A DNA stretch of 64,000 bases, from contig JBQMRP010000004.1 of assembly GCA_052174455.1 (NCBI GenBank), forward strand, positions 248,001-312,000, read 5' to 3'. This stretch comes from Arsenophonus sp052174455. GTDB lineage: Bacteria > Pseudomonadota > Gammaproteobacteria > Enterobacterales > Enterobacteriaceae. The position numbers were made by a program, and so were the translations under genes. Below are positions 55,397-64,000 of the stretch, piece after piece. Under the pieces are notes generated by a model, which did not search any database, was not told the origin of the DNA, and worked only from the letters and a program-made list of their open reading frames with translations. Within the stretch, counting starts at the first letter, position 1. Every line of letters begins with the position of its first letter.

Positions 55397-55420
55397 AAAG
55401 AAGCACGCTATGCTGCTTTT
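55397..55420 (+). terminator. Probable intrinsic terminator of bioBFCD
   Basis: AAAGAAGCA, 5-base loop CGCTA, TGCTGCTTTT: nine pairs with one internal mismatch, ending in a short T run. It begins 18 bases after the bioD stop codon. Confidence 0.55.
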
Positions 55421-55925
55421 GCTTAAAAAAGTGCTTAATTATAACAAATTAAATGCTGTTTTTTATTTTTTCTTTATAAAAATTTTATGAATTATTTTCT
55501 AGCAAAAAATTTTTACTAATCCTTAAGTGTAACTTTTATAACTATAAATACTAAAAAGAATATCTTAAGTCATCCACTATTTATGTTGATAATCTTATTA
55601 ATTAAGATTTAAAAAAGTTAGCCTAACCAAACTAATATAAGACATAATAGGTAATCAATATCATTTTCAGCTTTAAATTAAAATTTATAAATATTTAATA
55701 TGTTATTACAAACAAGCCAAAAATGATATATCATTTTGTTTTACCATTCTTGATTAGAATAAAATATAATTGAAAGTGAGAAAATCTTGAGGATAATTAA
55801 GTTATTAACATACTAAATATATCTATATAATTAGTTGCAATAGAAACTGATTTGTTATTTCTGCTATCATTAAAACTGTTTTATCTAAAATAATAAAGTA
55901 ATATTTTTAGTAGAGAGAGAATTAG
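55421..55925. promoter_or_regulatory. Upstream region of uvrB
   Basis: Half a kilobase without a gene. It must hold the uvrB promoter. The segment AACTGTTTTATCTAAAAT (55874-55891) resembles the E. coli uvrB LexA box, which starts AACTGTTTT and contains ATC before CAGTA, but the second half-site CAG is missing. AGAGAGA just before the ATG is the likely ribosome binding site. Confidence 0.4.
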
Positions 55926-57938
55926 ATGAGTAAAGTTTTTGAATTACATTCTGATTTTCAACCTGCAGGCGATCAACCTGCAGCAATAAAGAAATTAATC
56001 GAAGGTATTAAAGATGGATTAGCTCATCAAACGTTACTTGGTGTTACAGGCTCAGGAAAAACATTCACTATCGCTAATGTTATTGAGCAGATTAATCGCC
56101 CGGTAATGCTAATAGCTCATAATAAGACGCTAGCTGCACAATTATATTGTGAAATGAAGGCTTTTTTTCCTAAAAATGCAGTAGAATATTTTGTTTCTTA
56201 TTATAATTACTATCAACCAGAAGCGTATGTTCCTAGCTCCGATACTTTTATTGAAAAAGACGCTTCTATTAACGACCATATTGAACAAATGCGACTTTCT
56301 GCCACTAAAGCTTTACTTGAAAGACGTGATGTTATTGTTGTTGCTTCGGTATCAGCCATTTATGGTTTAGGTGATCCTGATAGCTATTTAAAAAATATGC
56401 TTCTTTTAACTAAAGGCATGATTATTGATCAGCGTTCTATTTTACGCCACCTTACAAGTTTACAATATACTCGCAATGATCAAGCATTTCAGCGAGGTAC
56501 ATTTAGGGTTAGAGGAGAAGTAATTGATATTTTTCCAGCTGAATCAAATGAATATGCGTTACGAGTTGAATTATTTGATGAGGAAGTAGAACAATTAGCG
56601 CTTTTTGATCCCTTAACCGGACAGGTGAGATATAATGTACCGCGATTTACAATTTATCCTAAAACTCACTATGTAATCCCGCGTGAACGTATTCTTGAAG
56701 CCATGGAGCAGATTAAAATTGAATTGGCAAAAAGACGTAAATTGCTACTAGAAAATAATAAACTAGTTGAAGAACAGAGATTAACACAGCGTACTCAGTT
56801 TGATTTAGAGATGATGAACGAACTTGGTTATTGTTCTGGCATTGAAAATTACTCACGTTATTTTTCCGGCCGAGAAACCGGAAAACCGCCACCAACATTA
56901 TTTGACTATTTACCCACAGATGGTCTATTAGTTATAGATGAATCTCATGTTACCATCCCACAAATTAGCGGTATGTATCGTGGTGATAGATCTCGTAAAG
57001 GGACATTGGTAGAATATGGTTTTCGATTACCTTCTGCGTTAGATAATCGTCCATTACGTTTTGAGGAGTTTGAAATACTTTCCCCACAAGTCATTTACAT
57101 TTCTGCCACACCAGGTAAGTATGAATTGGAAAAGTCAGCTAATGAAATTATTGAGCAAGTTATTCGGCCAACTGGATTACTTGATCCTGAAATTGAAGTT
57201 CGTCCAGTTACCACTCAGGTTGATGATTTATTATCTGAGATCCATTTTCGTATAGCAGTAAATGAACGTGTCCTAGTAATAACGTTAACTAAAAAAATGG
57301 CGGAAGATTTAACCGATTATCTGCAAGAACATGACATTAAGGTTCGTTATTTGCATTCAGATATTGATACCATTGAACGGGTAGAAATTATCCGTGATTT
57401 GCGATTAGGATTATTTGATGTCTTAGTAGGTATTAACTTGTTACGTGAAGGATTAGATATGCCAGAAGTATCGTTAGTTGCTATCTTAGATGCAGATAAA
57501 GAAGGATTTTTACGTTCAGAACGTTCATTAATCCAAACAATTGGACGTGCAGCGCGTAATCTACGAGGTAAAGCTATTTTATATGCTGATAAAATTACTA
57601 ATTCAATGGCGAAGGCGATTATAGAAACGGAACGTCGTCGCGAAAAACAAATTACCTTTAATCAACAACATGGTATTATTCCTAAAAGTTTAAATAAAAA
57701 AGTTAACGATATTTTTCAAGTCGATATACCAGTATCTATAAAACTTAAACATAAGAAATTGCAAGTATTACCGACTATCGAAAATTATCGTAAACTCTCG
57801 ACTAAAGAATTTAGTCTTAAAATTCAGATATTAAAAGCACAGATGTATCGTTATGCGCAAGATTTTGAATTTGAACAAGCAGCCAGTTTACGCGATCAAA
57901 TTCAATTGTTACATGAACAGTTTATTACTAATTCTTAA
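55926..57938 (+). CDS. uvrB: UvrABC system protein B
   Basis: UvrB verifies DNA damage and recruits UvrC in nucleotide excision repair. Length is 670 residues (673 in E. coli). Motifs in order are Walker A GVTGSGKT at 39-46, AHNKTLAAQLYCEMKAFFP, the beta-hairpin YYNYYQPEAYVPSSDTFIEKD near 92-112, DESHVT near 338 and YISATPG. INLLREGLDMPEVSLVAILDADKEGF and QTIGRAARN follow, and the C-terminal UVR domain, FEFEQAASLRDQI, is intact. It keeps its place next to the bio operon as in E. coli. An IS91 fossil starts directly after its stop. Confidence 0.97.
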   Translation: MSKVFELHSDFQPAGDQPAAIKKLIEGIKDGLAHQTLLGVTGSGKTFTIANVIEQINRPVMLIAHNKTLAAQLYCEMKAFFPKNAVEYFVSYYNYYQPEAYVPSSDTFIEKDASINDHIEQMRLSATKALLERRDVIVVASVSAIYGLGDPDSYLKNMLLLTKGMIIDQRSILRHLTSLQYTRNDQAFQRGTFRVRGEVIDIFPAESNEYALRVELFDEEVEQLALFDPLTGQVRYNVPRFTIYPKTHYVIPRERILEAMEQIKIELAKRRKLLLENNKLVEEQRLTQRTQFDLEMMNELGYCSGIENYSRYFSGRETGKPPPTLFDYLPTDGLLVIDESHVTIPQISGMYRGDRSRKGTLVEYGFRLPSALDNRPLRFEEFEILSPQVIYISATPGKYELEKSANEIIEQVIRPTGLLDPEIEVRPVTTQVDDLLSEIHFRIAVNERVLVITLTKKMAEDLTDYLQEHDIKVRYLHSDIDTIERVEIIRDLRLGLFDVLVGINLLREGLDMPEVSLVAILDADKEGFLRSERSLIQTIGRAARNLRGKAILYADKITNSMAKAIIETERRREKQITFNQQHGIIPKSLNKKVNDIFQVDIPVSIKLKHKKLQVLPTIENYRKLSTKEFSLKIQILKAQMYRYAQDFEFEQAASLRDQIQLLHEQFITNS

Positions 57939-57939
57939 A

Positions 57940-59740
57940 GGGAGTTGAAGAATATAACGGGTTATATAGTATGAATTGGGCAGTTACGGTGCTTCGTGGA
58001 TATTCATCATCTAAGTATTGTTTTATACTCTGCGGTATGTTAATTTTTAGAAATTTAGTCAGATCGCTCAAAATAAATCTCCTAGAAAGGAGAAATTAGA
58101 TAAATCAGAAAGAGGCAACAGGCACGACTTCATGTGTTATACTGGCTTTTTACCAAAAGCGATTTATGATCTCTCTCCTCAAATTAATAATAATAACCGA
58201 CTGAATTTTTATGATACTCTAAAAGAAGCCATTATAAGGAATCCGACGACTCCGGTCCTTAACTTTTTTCAAAACGCAAATATTCTTCGCCTATAGTTAT
58301 GATTATCCTGGATTTTTTGAAAACTATCAAGTAAAGATAATGGCAAAGAATGAACTGCATTGATGAGAAATTAATAAAAGTATTCTTGCCGATGAATTTA
58401 TTACCTATAAAGGAAATAAGAATAATTCCCGTCTCCTTCACCTACTACAACAAACAAAAAGATAGTTAAACCGATAGATCTAACGAATGAAGGCAAAATG
58501 ACGATTCTATTTCTCTACTAAGATAATTAGAGAATAATTTATCCAGATGTATATCCTCCACAACCAACTAAACTACCTTCCACCATTGATAACTAATGGA
58601 TAACTTTCTTGAAAAATACAGTAAAAGTATTAACTCGTATATCCGTCCTATCTGTTGAGCAAATATTTGACTGCGGCACTTATATCATTTAGTGATGAAG
58701 CTACTCCCTCCTATGCCACTCCTAAATATTCCCACTTACATTTTTCCAAAGCTGTAAGTTAAAAACTTCAATTCATTCTACATCAAAACTACCGATTGAT
58801 AGTTAGCAGAGCGAGTTTATATTTTACCCGACTCTAACTAGCAACATATTACTTTTACTATCCCTCATCTTATTTAGTGTTTTTAACAATGACTAGAAAT
58901 TATTCAATGTTCTATTTCTGGGGCACACTACACACCCACATTTATGCCGCAGTGGTGGAGTACACAAATAGAGTAATCAAAATCACCATCTTCTGTGCCT
59001 TACATACTTGTATAATAATTTAATTAAAATCTACATGTTTATATCTGTCACCTACTAACGGTCTTGATATTAAACATACTGTATGGCATGAAGACGTTAT
59101 TTAAAAAATAATGATCAAAGGAGATCTGGCGAGGCGATATCATAGGACTGCTTCATCACGGATACAATCTGATAAATCCAACTAATATTTCCTGGTCTGA
59201 AGTATTATATCCGCACAAGTAGACAGTGTCAGCATAACCTGAAGAACATAGTGCAAACGTTATTGAAAAGTGCGACTTTAAAAAGATAAAACGGACGTAA
59301 CATAGCGTAAAATACCTTGGGCGCTACCTTAACCCAATATTTATATTAAAACTTCGACATTAACTGAAGGAAAAGTTACATATCATTACTATGATCAACA
59401 GACTAAGCAGTACTGACAGTAGATTCCTTGACACAGGATGAGATAATCGAGCGCTACATTGCTATATTTTCTCCTAACGATTTTAAGATTGTGCATTATT
59501 AATGGTTTTTATCGAAACATAAACGACACTTATTACTACTGAAGTGTAATAAGCCTCTAAGTATGAGGGATTACAAAAAAACTGGAAATAGGATAGCCGA
59601 TTTTTTCTAATAAAAGAATTAATTTTCGCAGAAATATTCGTACAAATGCATTCTATTATCAAATAGATTGTTTATTAACAGGTATTTATCAACAAAAATG
59701 ATATCTAAAATATAACAAATAAGCATTTGTTTAGGTGATT
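57940..59740 (+). mobile_element. IS91-type fossil, best-preserved copy
   Basis: A decayed transposase is recognisable in its C-terminal half. GLDIKHTVWHEDVI lies near 59040-59095. KYLGRYLNP is near 59310, followed by pieces equivalent to LRHY and YYDHRT. TQDEIIERYIAIFSPNDFKIVHY is near 59435-59500. The order and wording match IS91 (VKYLGRYLKRPP, LTQEEMIERYISHIPARHFKMVRYYGFLSNR). The 5' part (58000-58750) is shared with the 12-14.7 kb and 29-30.9 kb copies but I could not assign it a domain. It lies between uvrB and mnmG, which are far apart in E. coli. Confidence 0.7.
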
Positions 59741-59869
59741 TAATGAGTTAAATTATAGTTAAATTCTACTTATTTTATAATTTAATGTAGACAATAAAGT
59801 GTTGTATTTGCTAATCAGTCAAATAATATCGTTTTATATAAAAAGTTTTAAAATAGTTATTGAGCTCAT

Positions 59870-61759
59870 TTAAGTACTACGACGTAATAAACCTTGTTTT
59901 TTTAACCATACTAATAATATAGATATTGCAGCTGGCGTAATACCTGATATACGTGACGCTTGACCAATAGAAGTAGGTTTATGATCATTGAGCTTAGCAA
60001 TCACTTCATTAGAAAGACCTATTATTTGTTTATAATCTAAATTGGTCGATAATGTAGTATATTCATTACGAACCTGTCTTTCTATTTCTTCTTGTTGACG
60101 AAGAATATAACCTTCATATTTTACTTGAATCTCAACTTCATTTGTGATTTGAAAATCATTAATTGCAGGTGAAAAATGATTTAACGAAGTAAGTAATTTG
60201 TAACTCATTTCAGGACGACGAAGTAAATCTTCTCCATTCGCTTCCTTTGAAAGTGGAACAGTTAATACTTCATTAAGATCACTAATTTTCTCTGAATTAG
60301 GATGTAACCAAATATTACGTAGACGTTGACGTTCTTGTTCAATTAATTCAATTTTACGACAAAAATTTTTCCAACGATTTTCATCGATTAAACCAAGCTC
60401 ATATCCTTTTTCAGTTAAACGAAGATCAGCATTATCTTCACGCAGGATAAGGCGATGCTCTGCTCTTGAAGTAAACATTCGATAAGGTTCTTTTGTACCT
60501 AATGTGCAAAGATCGTCAACTAAAACACCAATATAAGCTTGATCACGACGAGGGAACCATCCCTCTTGTTCAAAAGCATAACGAGCTGCATTAAGTCCAG
60601 CTAATAATCCTTGAGCTCCAGCTTCTTCATAACCTGTTGTTCCATTAATCTGACCAGCAAAAAATAACCCTTTTATAAATTTACTTTCTAAAGTTAGTTT
60701 TAAATCTCGAGGATCAAAAAAATCATATTCAATTGCATATCCCGGTCTAATAATACAAGCATTTTCTAAACCCTTAATCGAATGTATAATTTTTATTTGT
60801 ACATCAAAAGGTAAACTAGTAGAAATTCCATTAGGATAAATTTCATTACTTGTTAACCCTTCTGGTTCAAGAAATATTTGGTGCGCTGAGCGATCTGAAA
60901 ACCGCATAATTTTATCTTCAATGGAAGGACAATAGCGTGGTCCTATTCCTTCAATGATACCTGTATACATAGGACTACGATTTAAGTTATCGTGAATCAC
61001 CTGATGAGTTTTTTTATTCGTATAAGTAATATGACAAGGTAATTGTTGTGGATGTTGTTGAGTAGACCCGATAAAAGAAAAAACAGGAACGGGATTATCA
61101 CCAAATTGTTGAGCTAATTGGGAAAAATTGATAGTTCTTGCATTTATTCTAGGAGGTGTACCTGTTTTAAGGCGATCTACTCGTAAAGGCAACTCTCTTA
61201 ACTTATGGGATAAACCTATAGTAAGGTAATCATTGGATCTATCACAATTAGAATTTTCTAATCCTATATGGATCTTAGCATTAAGAAAAGTACCTACGGT
61301 TAGTACGACAGACCTTGCATGAAATTTTAATCCTATGCTAGTTATTACACCAATAATTTGGTTATTTTCTATGATCAAGTCTTCAACATCTTGTTGAAGA
61401 ATCATTAGATTCTTTTGATTTTCTAGAGCAATTCTAATTGCTTGTTTATAAAGTATGCGATCAATTTGAGCTCTAGTTGCTTGTACTGCCGCACCCTTAC
61501 TTGAATTAAGGGTTCTAAATTGGATTCCTGCTTTATCTGTTGCAATAGCCATAATGCCACCCAAAGCATCAATTTCTTTAACTAGATGTCCTTTGCCGAT
61601 TCCACCGATAGCTGGATTGCATGACATTTGACCCAGCGTATCAATATTATGGGTCAGAAGTAAAGTTTGACGTCCCATACGAGCAGTAGCCATACCTGCT
61701 TCAGTGCCAGCGTGACCTCCACCAATAATAATAACGTCAAATTTTTTGGGGTAAAACAT
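59870..61759 (-). CDS. mnmG: tRNA uridine-5-carboxymethylaminomethyl modification enzyme MnmG (GidA)
   Basis: MnmG works with MnmE, using FAD, NADH and methylene-THF, to modify wobble uridine 34 of several tRNAs. The 629-residue length equals that of E. coli. The FAD site IIGGGHAGTEAG is at residues 11-22. Further features are QMSCNPAIGGIGKGHLVKEIDALGG, the RLKTGTPPRI loop, and LFFAGQINGTTGYEEAGAQG. The C-terminal helical domain, which docks MnmE, ends in GITPAAISILLVWLKKQGL. Transcribed away from the oriC relic, as in E. coli. Downstream rsmG and the atp operon are missing and an IS91 fossil lies there instead. Confidence 0.98.
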   Translation of the reverse strand: MFYPKKFDVIIIGGGHAGTEAGMATARMGRQTLLLTHNIDTLGQMSCNPAIGGIGKGHLVKEIDALGGIMAIATDKAGIQFRTLNSSKGAAVQATRAQIDRILYKQAIRIALENQKNLMILQQDVEDLIIENNQIIGVITSIGLKFHARSVVLTVGTFLNAKIHIGLENSNCDRSNDYLTIGLSHKLRELPLRVDRLKTGTPPRINARTINFSQLAQQFGDNPVPVFSFIGSTQQHPQQLPCHITYTNKKTHQVIHDNLNRSPMYTGIIEGIGPRYCPSIEDKIMRFSDRSAHQIFLEPEGLTSNEIYPNGISTSLPFDVQIKIIHSIKGLENACIIRPGYAIEYDFFDPRDLKLTLESKFIKGLFFAGQINGTTGYEEAGAQGLLAGLNAARYAFEQEGWFPRRDQAYIGVLVDDLCTLGTKEPYRMFTSRAEHRLILREDNADLRLTEKGYELGLIDENRWKNFCRKIELIEQERQRLRNIWLHPNSEKISDLNEVLTVPLSKEANGEDLLRRPEMSYKLLTSLNHFSPAINDFQITNEVEIQVKYEGYILRQQEEIERQVRNEYTTLSTNLDYKQIIGLSNEVIAKLNDHKPTSIGQASRISGITPAAISILLVWLKKQGLLRRST

Positions 61760-61839
61760 AATAAACCTTAGTCTTAAAATGCTACTTAGCGAATGAATTT
61801 CTATCGAGTTTTATTAAAGAGAGAGTTTAAGTTACCGCT

Positions 61840-62105
61840 TATTAGCAGTAATATATTTTATTTAAATATTACTTATTATATTCATTATTAGTATCGAGAT
61901 ATTCTGTTGGTAATTATAAATAATTTAATAACATCAACATGTTGGTTATTATTTTTAGTTGTTAATAACATGTGCTTATACTCAGTATAAGCTGGGATTA
62001 ACATAGCTAGTTATGCACAACTAGGTTTGATATTTAAGTTTATTCTATAGATAACTATAAGTTATCTTCTTCTTTTTCACAAAGTTATTCATATTTATTT
62101 AATTT
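61840..62105. other. oriC: Degenerate chromosomal replication origin (oriC)
   Basis: Immediately upstream of mnmG, the E. coli position and orientation, the sequence aligns with E. coli oriC. TTATTAGTATCG (61885-61896) matches the edge of the right 13-mer. TGTTGGTAA (61905-61913) sits at DnaA box R1 with two mismatches. CATCAACATGTTG (61932-61944) sits at the IHF site. GTATAAGCTGGGAT (61985-61998) is identical. TTATGCACA (62011-62019) sits at R2, TAGATAACT (62048-62056) at R3 and TTATTCATA (62085-62093) at R4. An AT-rich unwinding region lies on the mnmG side. No GATC site remains. Whether it still fires is unknown. Confidence 0.75.
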
Positions 62106-62113
62106 TTGTTTAT

Positions 62114-62302
62114 TCAATTCCATAAAATTATCCTTTCGCTTTTTATGCAAATTTCTGCAAGATATTCTAGTACTTTATGTTCTGAAATATCAAGAACTAA
62201 TAGTGCTTCAATAAGTTTTGTATGATGATCCTTTAGTTGTTGATCTAATTTATGGATTGCAAATATAATTAATTTAGCTAAGATTAAGCTTTGTTTGTTG
62301 AC
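62114..62302 (-). other. Open frame without a start at the position of mioC
   Basis: A 62-codon minus-strand frame with protein-like composition (LDQQLKDHHTKLIEALLVLD, then SEHKVLEYLAEICIKSER) and a TGA stop at 62114-62116. It has no ATG, GTG or TTG at its beginning and a stop just upstream. I do not recognise it, and it does not resemble MioC, which occupies this side of oriC in E. coli. It may be a gene remnant or chance. Confidence 0.2.
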
Positions 62303-62588
62303 TTATTTGTTAGAGATTGTATATATTAGATAATTTATCTACTCTATAATAGAGTTTATTAATAATAAATTACCTTTTTTAGTAATTTTCTAAAAATTAA
62401 TTGTATGTACTTTAGTATCACAGTTTTATTTTTCAATATTTTATGGGGTATAACTAGTAATATATTCATCGCTTCATATAGTGCAATTTGTTATTAATGT
62501 TACTTTTAGTATTATAAATACCATTGTTTAAAACAATGCTTCTTATTTGGCTAAGAGTTAGTTGTAATTTACCTATGGATAAAAGGTA

Positions 62589-63010
62589 AAGTTGGCAAAG
62601 GTTGTTACTTTGCTCATATAGTAATTTATAGCTATCTCTAATATTTTAATTATTATGGTTTTAAACAATCTTCTCCAAGCCAGATAATTTGATAAATAAG
62701 ATTCTACGCCATGAAAAAATCTACTCAGGAATCTTTTAATCGGCTTATATAACTATTTACATTTGTCTGTAGAATACATTATCAATAACTATCTGATTAT
62801 TAAATCTTATTAGACTATGGTAGCTAATTTTACGTTCTTCGACTACAAAAGTTTTGTACTTTAGCTCCATTCAAGCTAATTATGAATTTTGTATCGATGA
62901 TCGTGTAAAAAACGATAATACACTCTGTATTAAACTTTTTAAGAATATTACAGGGTCACATATGACTCCTATCAATCTCAAACGATATTAATCTTCGCGA
63001 TTTGCTCATA
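62589..63010 (-). mobile_element. IS1595-type fossil, 3' part only
   Basis: Left boundary GGCAAAGGTTGTTACTTTGC is the cleanest terminal sequence of this family in the window. The minus strand then aligns with the 3' parts at 25257, 28572 and 41428 for about 420 bases, through the eroded C-terminal region, before homology ends. Confidence 0.65.
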
Positions 63011-63229
63011 GTTAGGAAATTTAATTTTCTTTAACAGAGATTAATGTTACCTCTATTTCTTAAATAGTGGTAAAGAATAAGTTTATATTATGTATTTATT
63101 ATAAGTGAAAATTTTATCGGAGTCTGTATTTTTAATTTAAAGTATTAATTATAGAGATATATAATTCTATTGGGTTTGATTTGATAATTATAATTTTTTT
63201 ATTTTTTATGTTTTTTATAAGAATAACTT

Positions 63230-63420
63230 TATGCATGCCTTTTAAAGGCTGTGAAGGTCGGTAAAACACCTGTCGTTACATATAATGCATTTTTACAGGA
63301 TCATCTGTACGCAGAAATTCTTTCATTATAACAGTGAAACCTAATTGTTTTCGAGCCGTAATCTTCAATGTTTTTATACTTCGGTAATAAAGAGCTTCTC
63401 GTTTATGGCTCAATAATAAA
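63230..63420 (-). mobile_element. IS91-type C-terminal fragment
   Basis: On the minus strand the translation around 63320-63400 gives LLPK followed by an eroded C-terminal tail (KTIRFHCYNERIS). This aligns with the IS91 ending at 29250-29450. Only this end of the element is recognisable. Confidence 0.45.
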
Positions 63421-63429
63421 TCATAGTAA

Positions 63430-63890
63430 CACACTATATTAATTAATAAGAGTGAACTGCCGGAGATTTGGCTATCAGAGAGAACCGTAATTTCTCTGAT
63501 AAAGTCCTTGATGTTTTTTGGTAAGAAGTTTTAGCAGAATATTCTGCTTCGATGAAGATACTGGGGAAAGATCCAGATGAGTGGCTGGCATCCCTGTGCC
63601 TTCCTGTCAGGGAACTGTAGCGTCACAATAAGAGTGATGAATTTAATTTAAATATCAGCTTTTGCGTGACAGTGTAAGAAGGATATGGAGCCGACGTGTG
63701 AACTAACTTTAATTCAAGAAAGCAAGTATTTTAAATGTTATTTAAGCTGCTTCCGTCTACTCAGAAAAGTTGAAACTTAAAGGATTTAACCTGCAGTAAT
63801 ACTGGTGATAATTAATACCTAACTTAAGGGACGGGTAAATAGATTCACGAATTATCTGAGTGGAATCCCCTATCCAGATCGTCATACAGT
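63430..63890 (+). mobile_element. IS256-type C-terminal fragment
   Basis: Plus-strand translation near 63450-63600 gives ELPEIWLSERT then LMKILGKDPDEWLASL in a shifted frame. These match the IS256 segment LPEIWLAE-RD and KDREELLAFY. The 3' end near 63820-63860 resembles 37250-37300. The N-terminal half is absent. Confidence 0.6.
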
Positions 63891-63899
63891 ATAATGAAG

Positions 63900-64000
63900 T
63901 TATATTTATTTTGGTGTATGGTGTTTCGGAGATGCTAGCGTATCCTCTGATTGTTTTTTGTGAATAATTTCAACAACATAGAGATGATATGCTATAAAAG
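63900..64000 (+). mobile_element. 5' end of another IS256-type copy, cut by the window edge
   Basis: TTTCGGAGATGCTAGCGTATCC followed by CAACATAGAGATGATATGC matches the 5' end of the copies at 35955 and 2845 and the complement of the right end at 43500-43575. The element continues beyond the window. Confidence 0.6.

Noticed and set aside
55874..55893. Functional LexA box for uvrB
   Set aside because: The right half-site is missing, so it is reported only as a possible relic.

Overview
The window looks like part of the chromosome of a degraded, AT-rich insect symbiont of the Enterobacterales, most like Arsenophonus and its relatives. Every intact gene has a close Enterobacterales counterpart, and several blocks keep Escherichia coli gene order: mtnN-erpA-hemL-mrcB-dksA, manXYZ-yobD, pgl-bioA-bioBFCD-uvrB and mnmG-oriC. 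Only about a third of the 64 kb is intact coding sequence. The rest is pseudogenes, eroded insertion sequences (IS) and AT-rich DNA without recognisable genes. I saw no rRNA, tRNA, CRISPR array, prophage or defence island. The genus is an inference from gene content; the sequence does not prove it.

Layout. 1-4.9 kb: IS1595- and IS256-type fossils and unreadable DNA. 4.9-16.7 kb: mtnN (dead), erpA, hemL (dead), an IS481 fossil, mrcB, a triple-nested IS fossil, and dksA. 17-31.5 kb: IS fossils around a small lipoprotein gene, a GltP/DctA-type transporter and a dead hemB, plus a 2.5 kb AT-rich desert. 31.5-36 kb: an NhaC-type antiporter and a DedA-type membrane protein, the latter between oppositely oriented IS256 fossils. 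36-43.8 kb: IS256 fossils, a broken yobD and the intact mannose PTS operon manXYZ. 43.8-49.2 kb: recB without recC, ptrA or recD beside it. 49.3-58 kb: pgl, bioA and the divergent bioBFCD operon, then uvrB. 58-64 kb: an IS91 fossil, mnmG, a degenerate but alignable oriC, and more IS fossils.

How it fits together. The complete bioA/bioBFCD cluster implies that late biotin synthesis still works. Two heme-synthesis genes, hemL and hemB, are riddled with stops and frameshifts. Keeping B-vitamin synthesis while losing heme synthesis suits a symbiont of a blood-feeding insect, where heme is plentiful and B vitamins are scarce. Retained functions are housekeeping: Fe-S delivery (ErpA), peptidoglycan synthesis (PBP1b), stringent control (DksA), sugar uptake (ManXYZ), pentose phosphate (Pgl), repair (UvrB, RecB) and tRNA modification (MnmG).

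Four IS families were identified from decayed transposase reading frames: IS1595, IS256, IS481 and IS91. No copy has an intact transposase. Copies are nested and mutually truncated, and they sit at almost every junction between blocks that are far apart in E. coli, so IS spread followed by rearrangement and decay explains the layout. I found no convincing new biological system. The most interesting signals are the GATC-free relic oriC, the heme/biotin contrast, the 10-bp-phased repeat in the bio control region, and the nested IS fossils.
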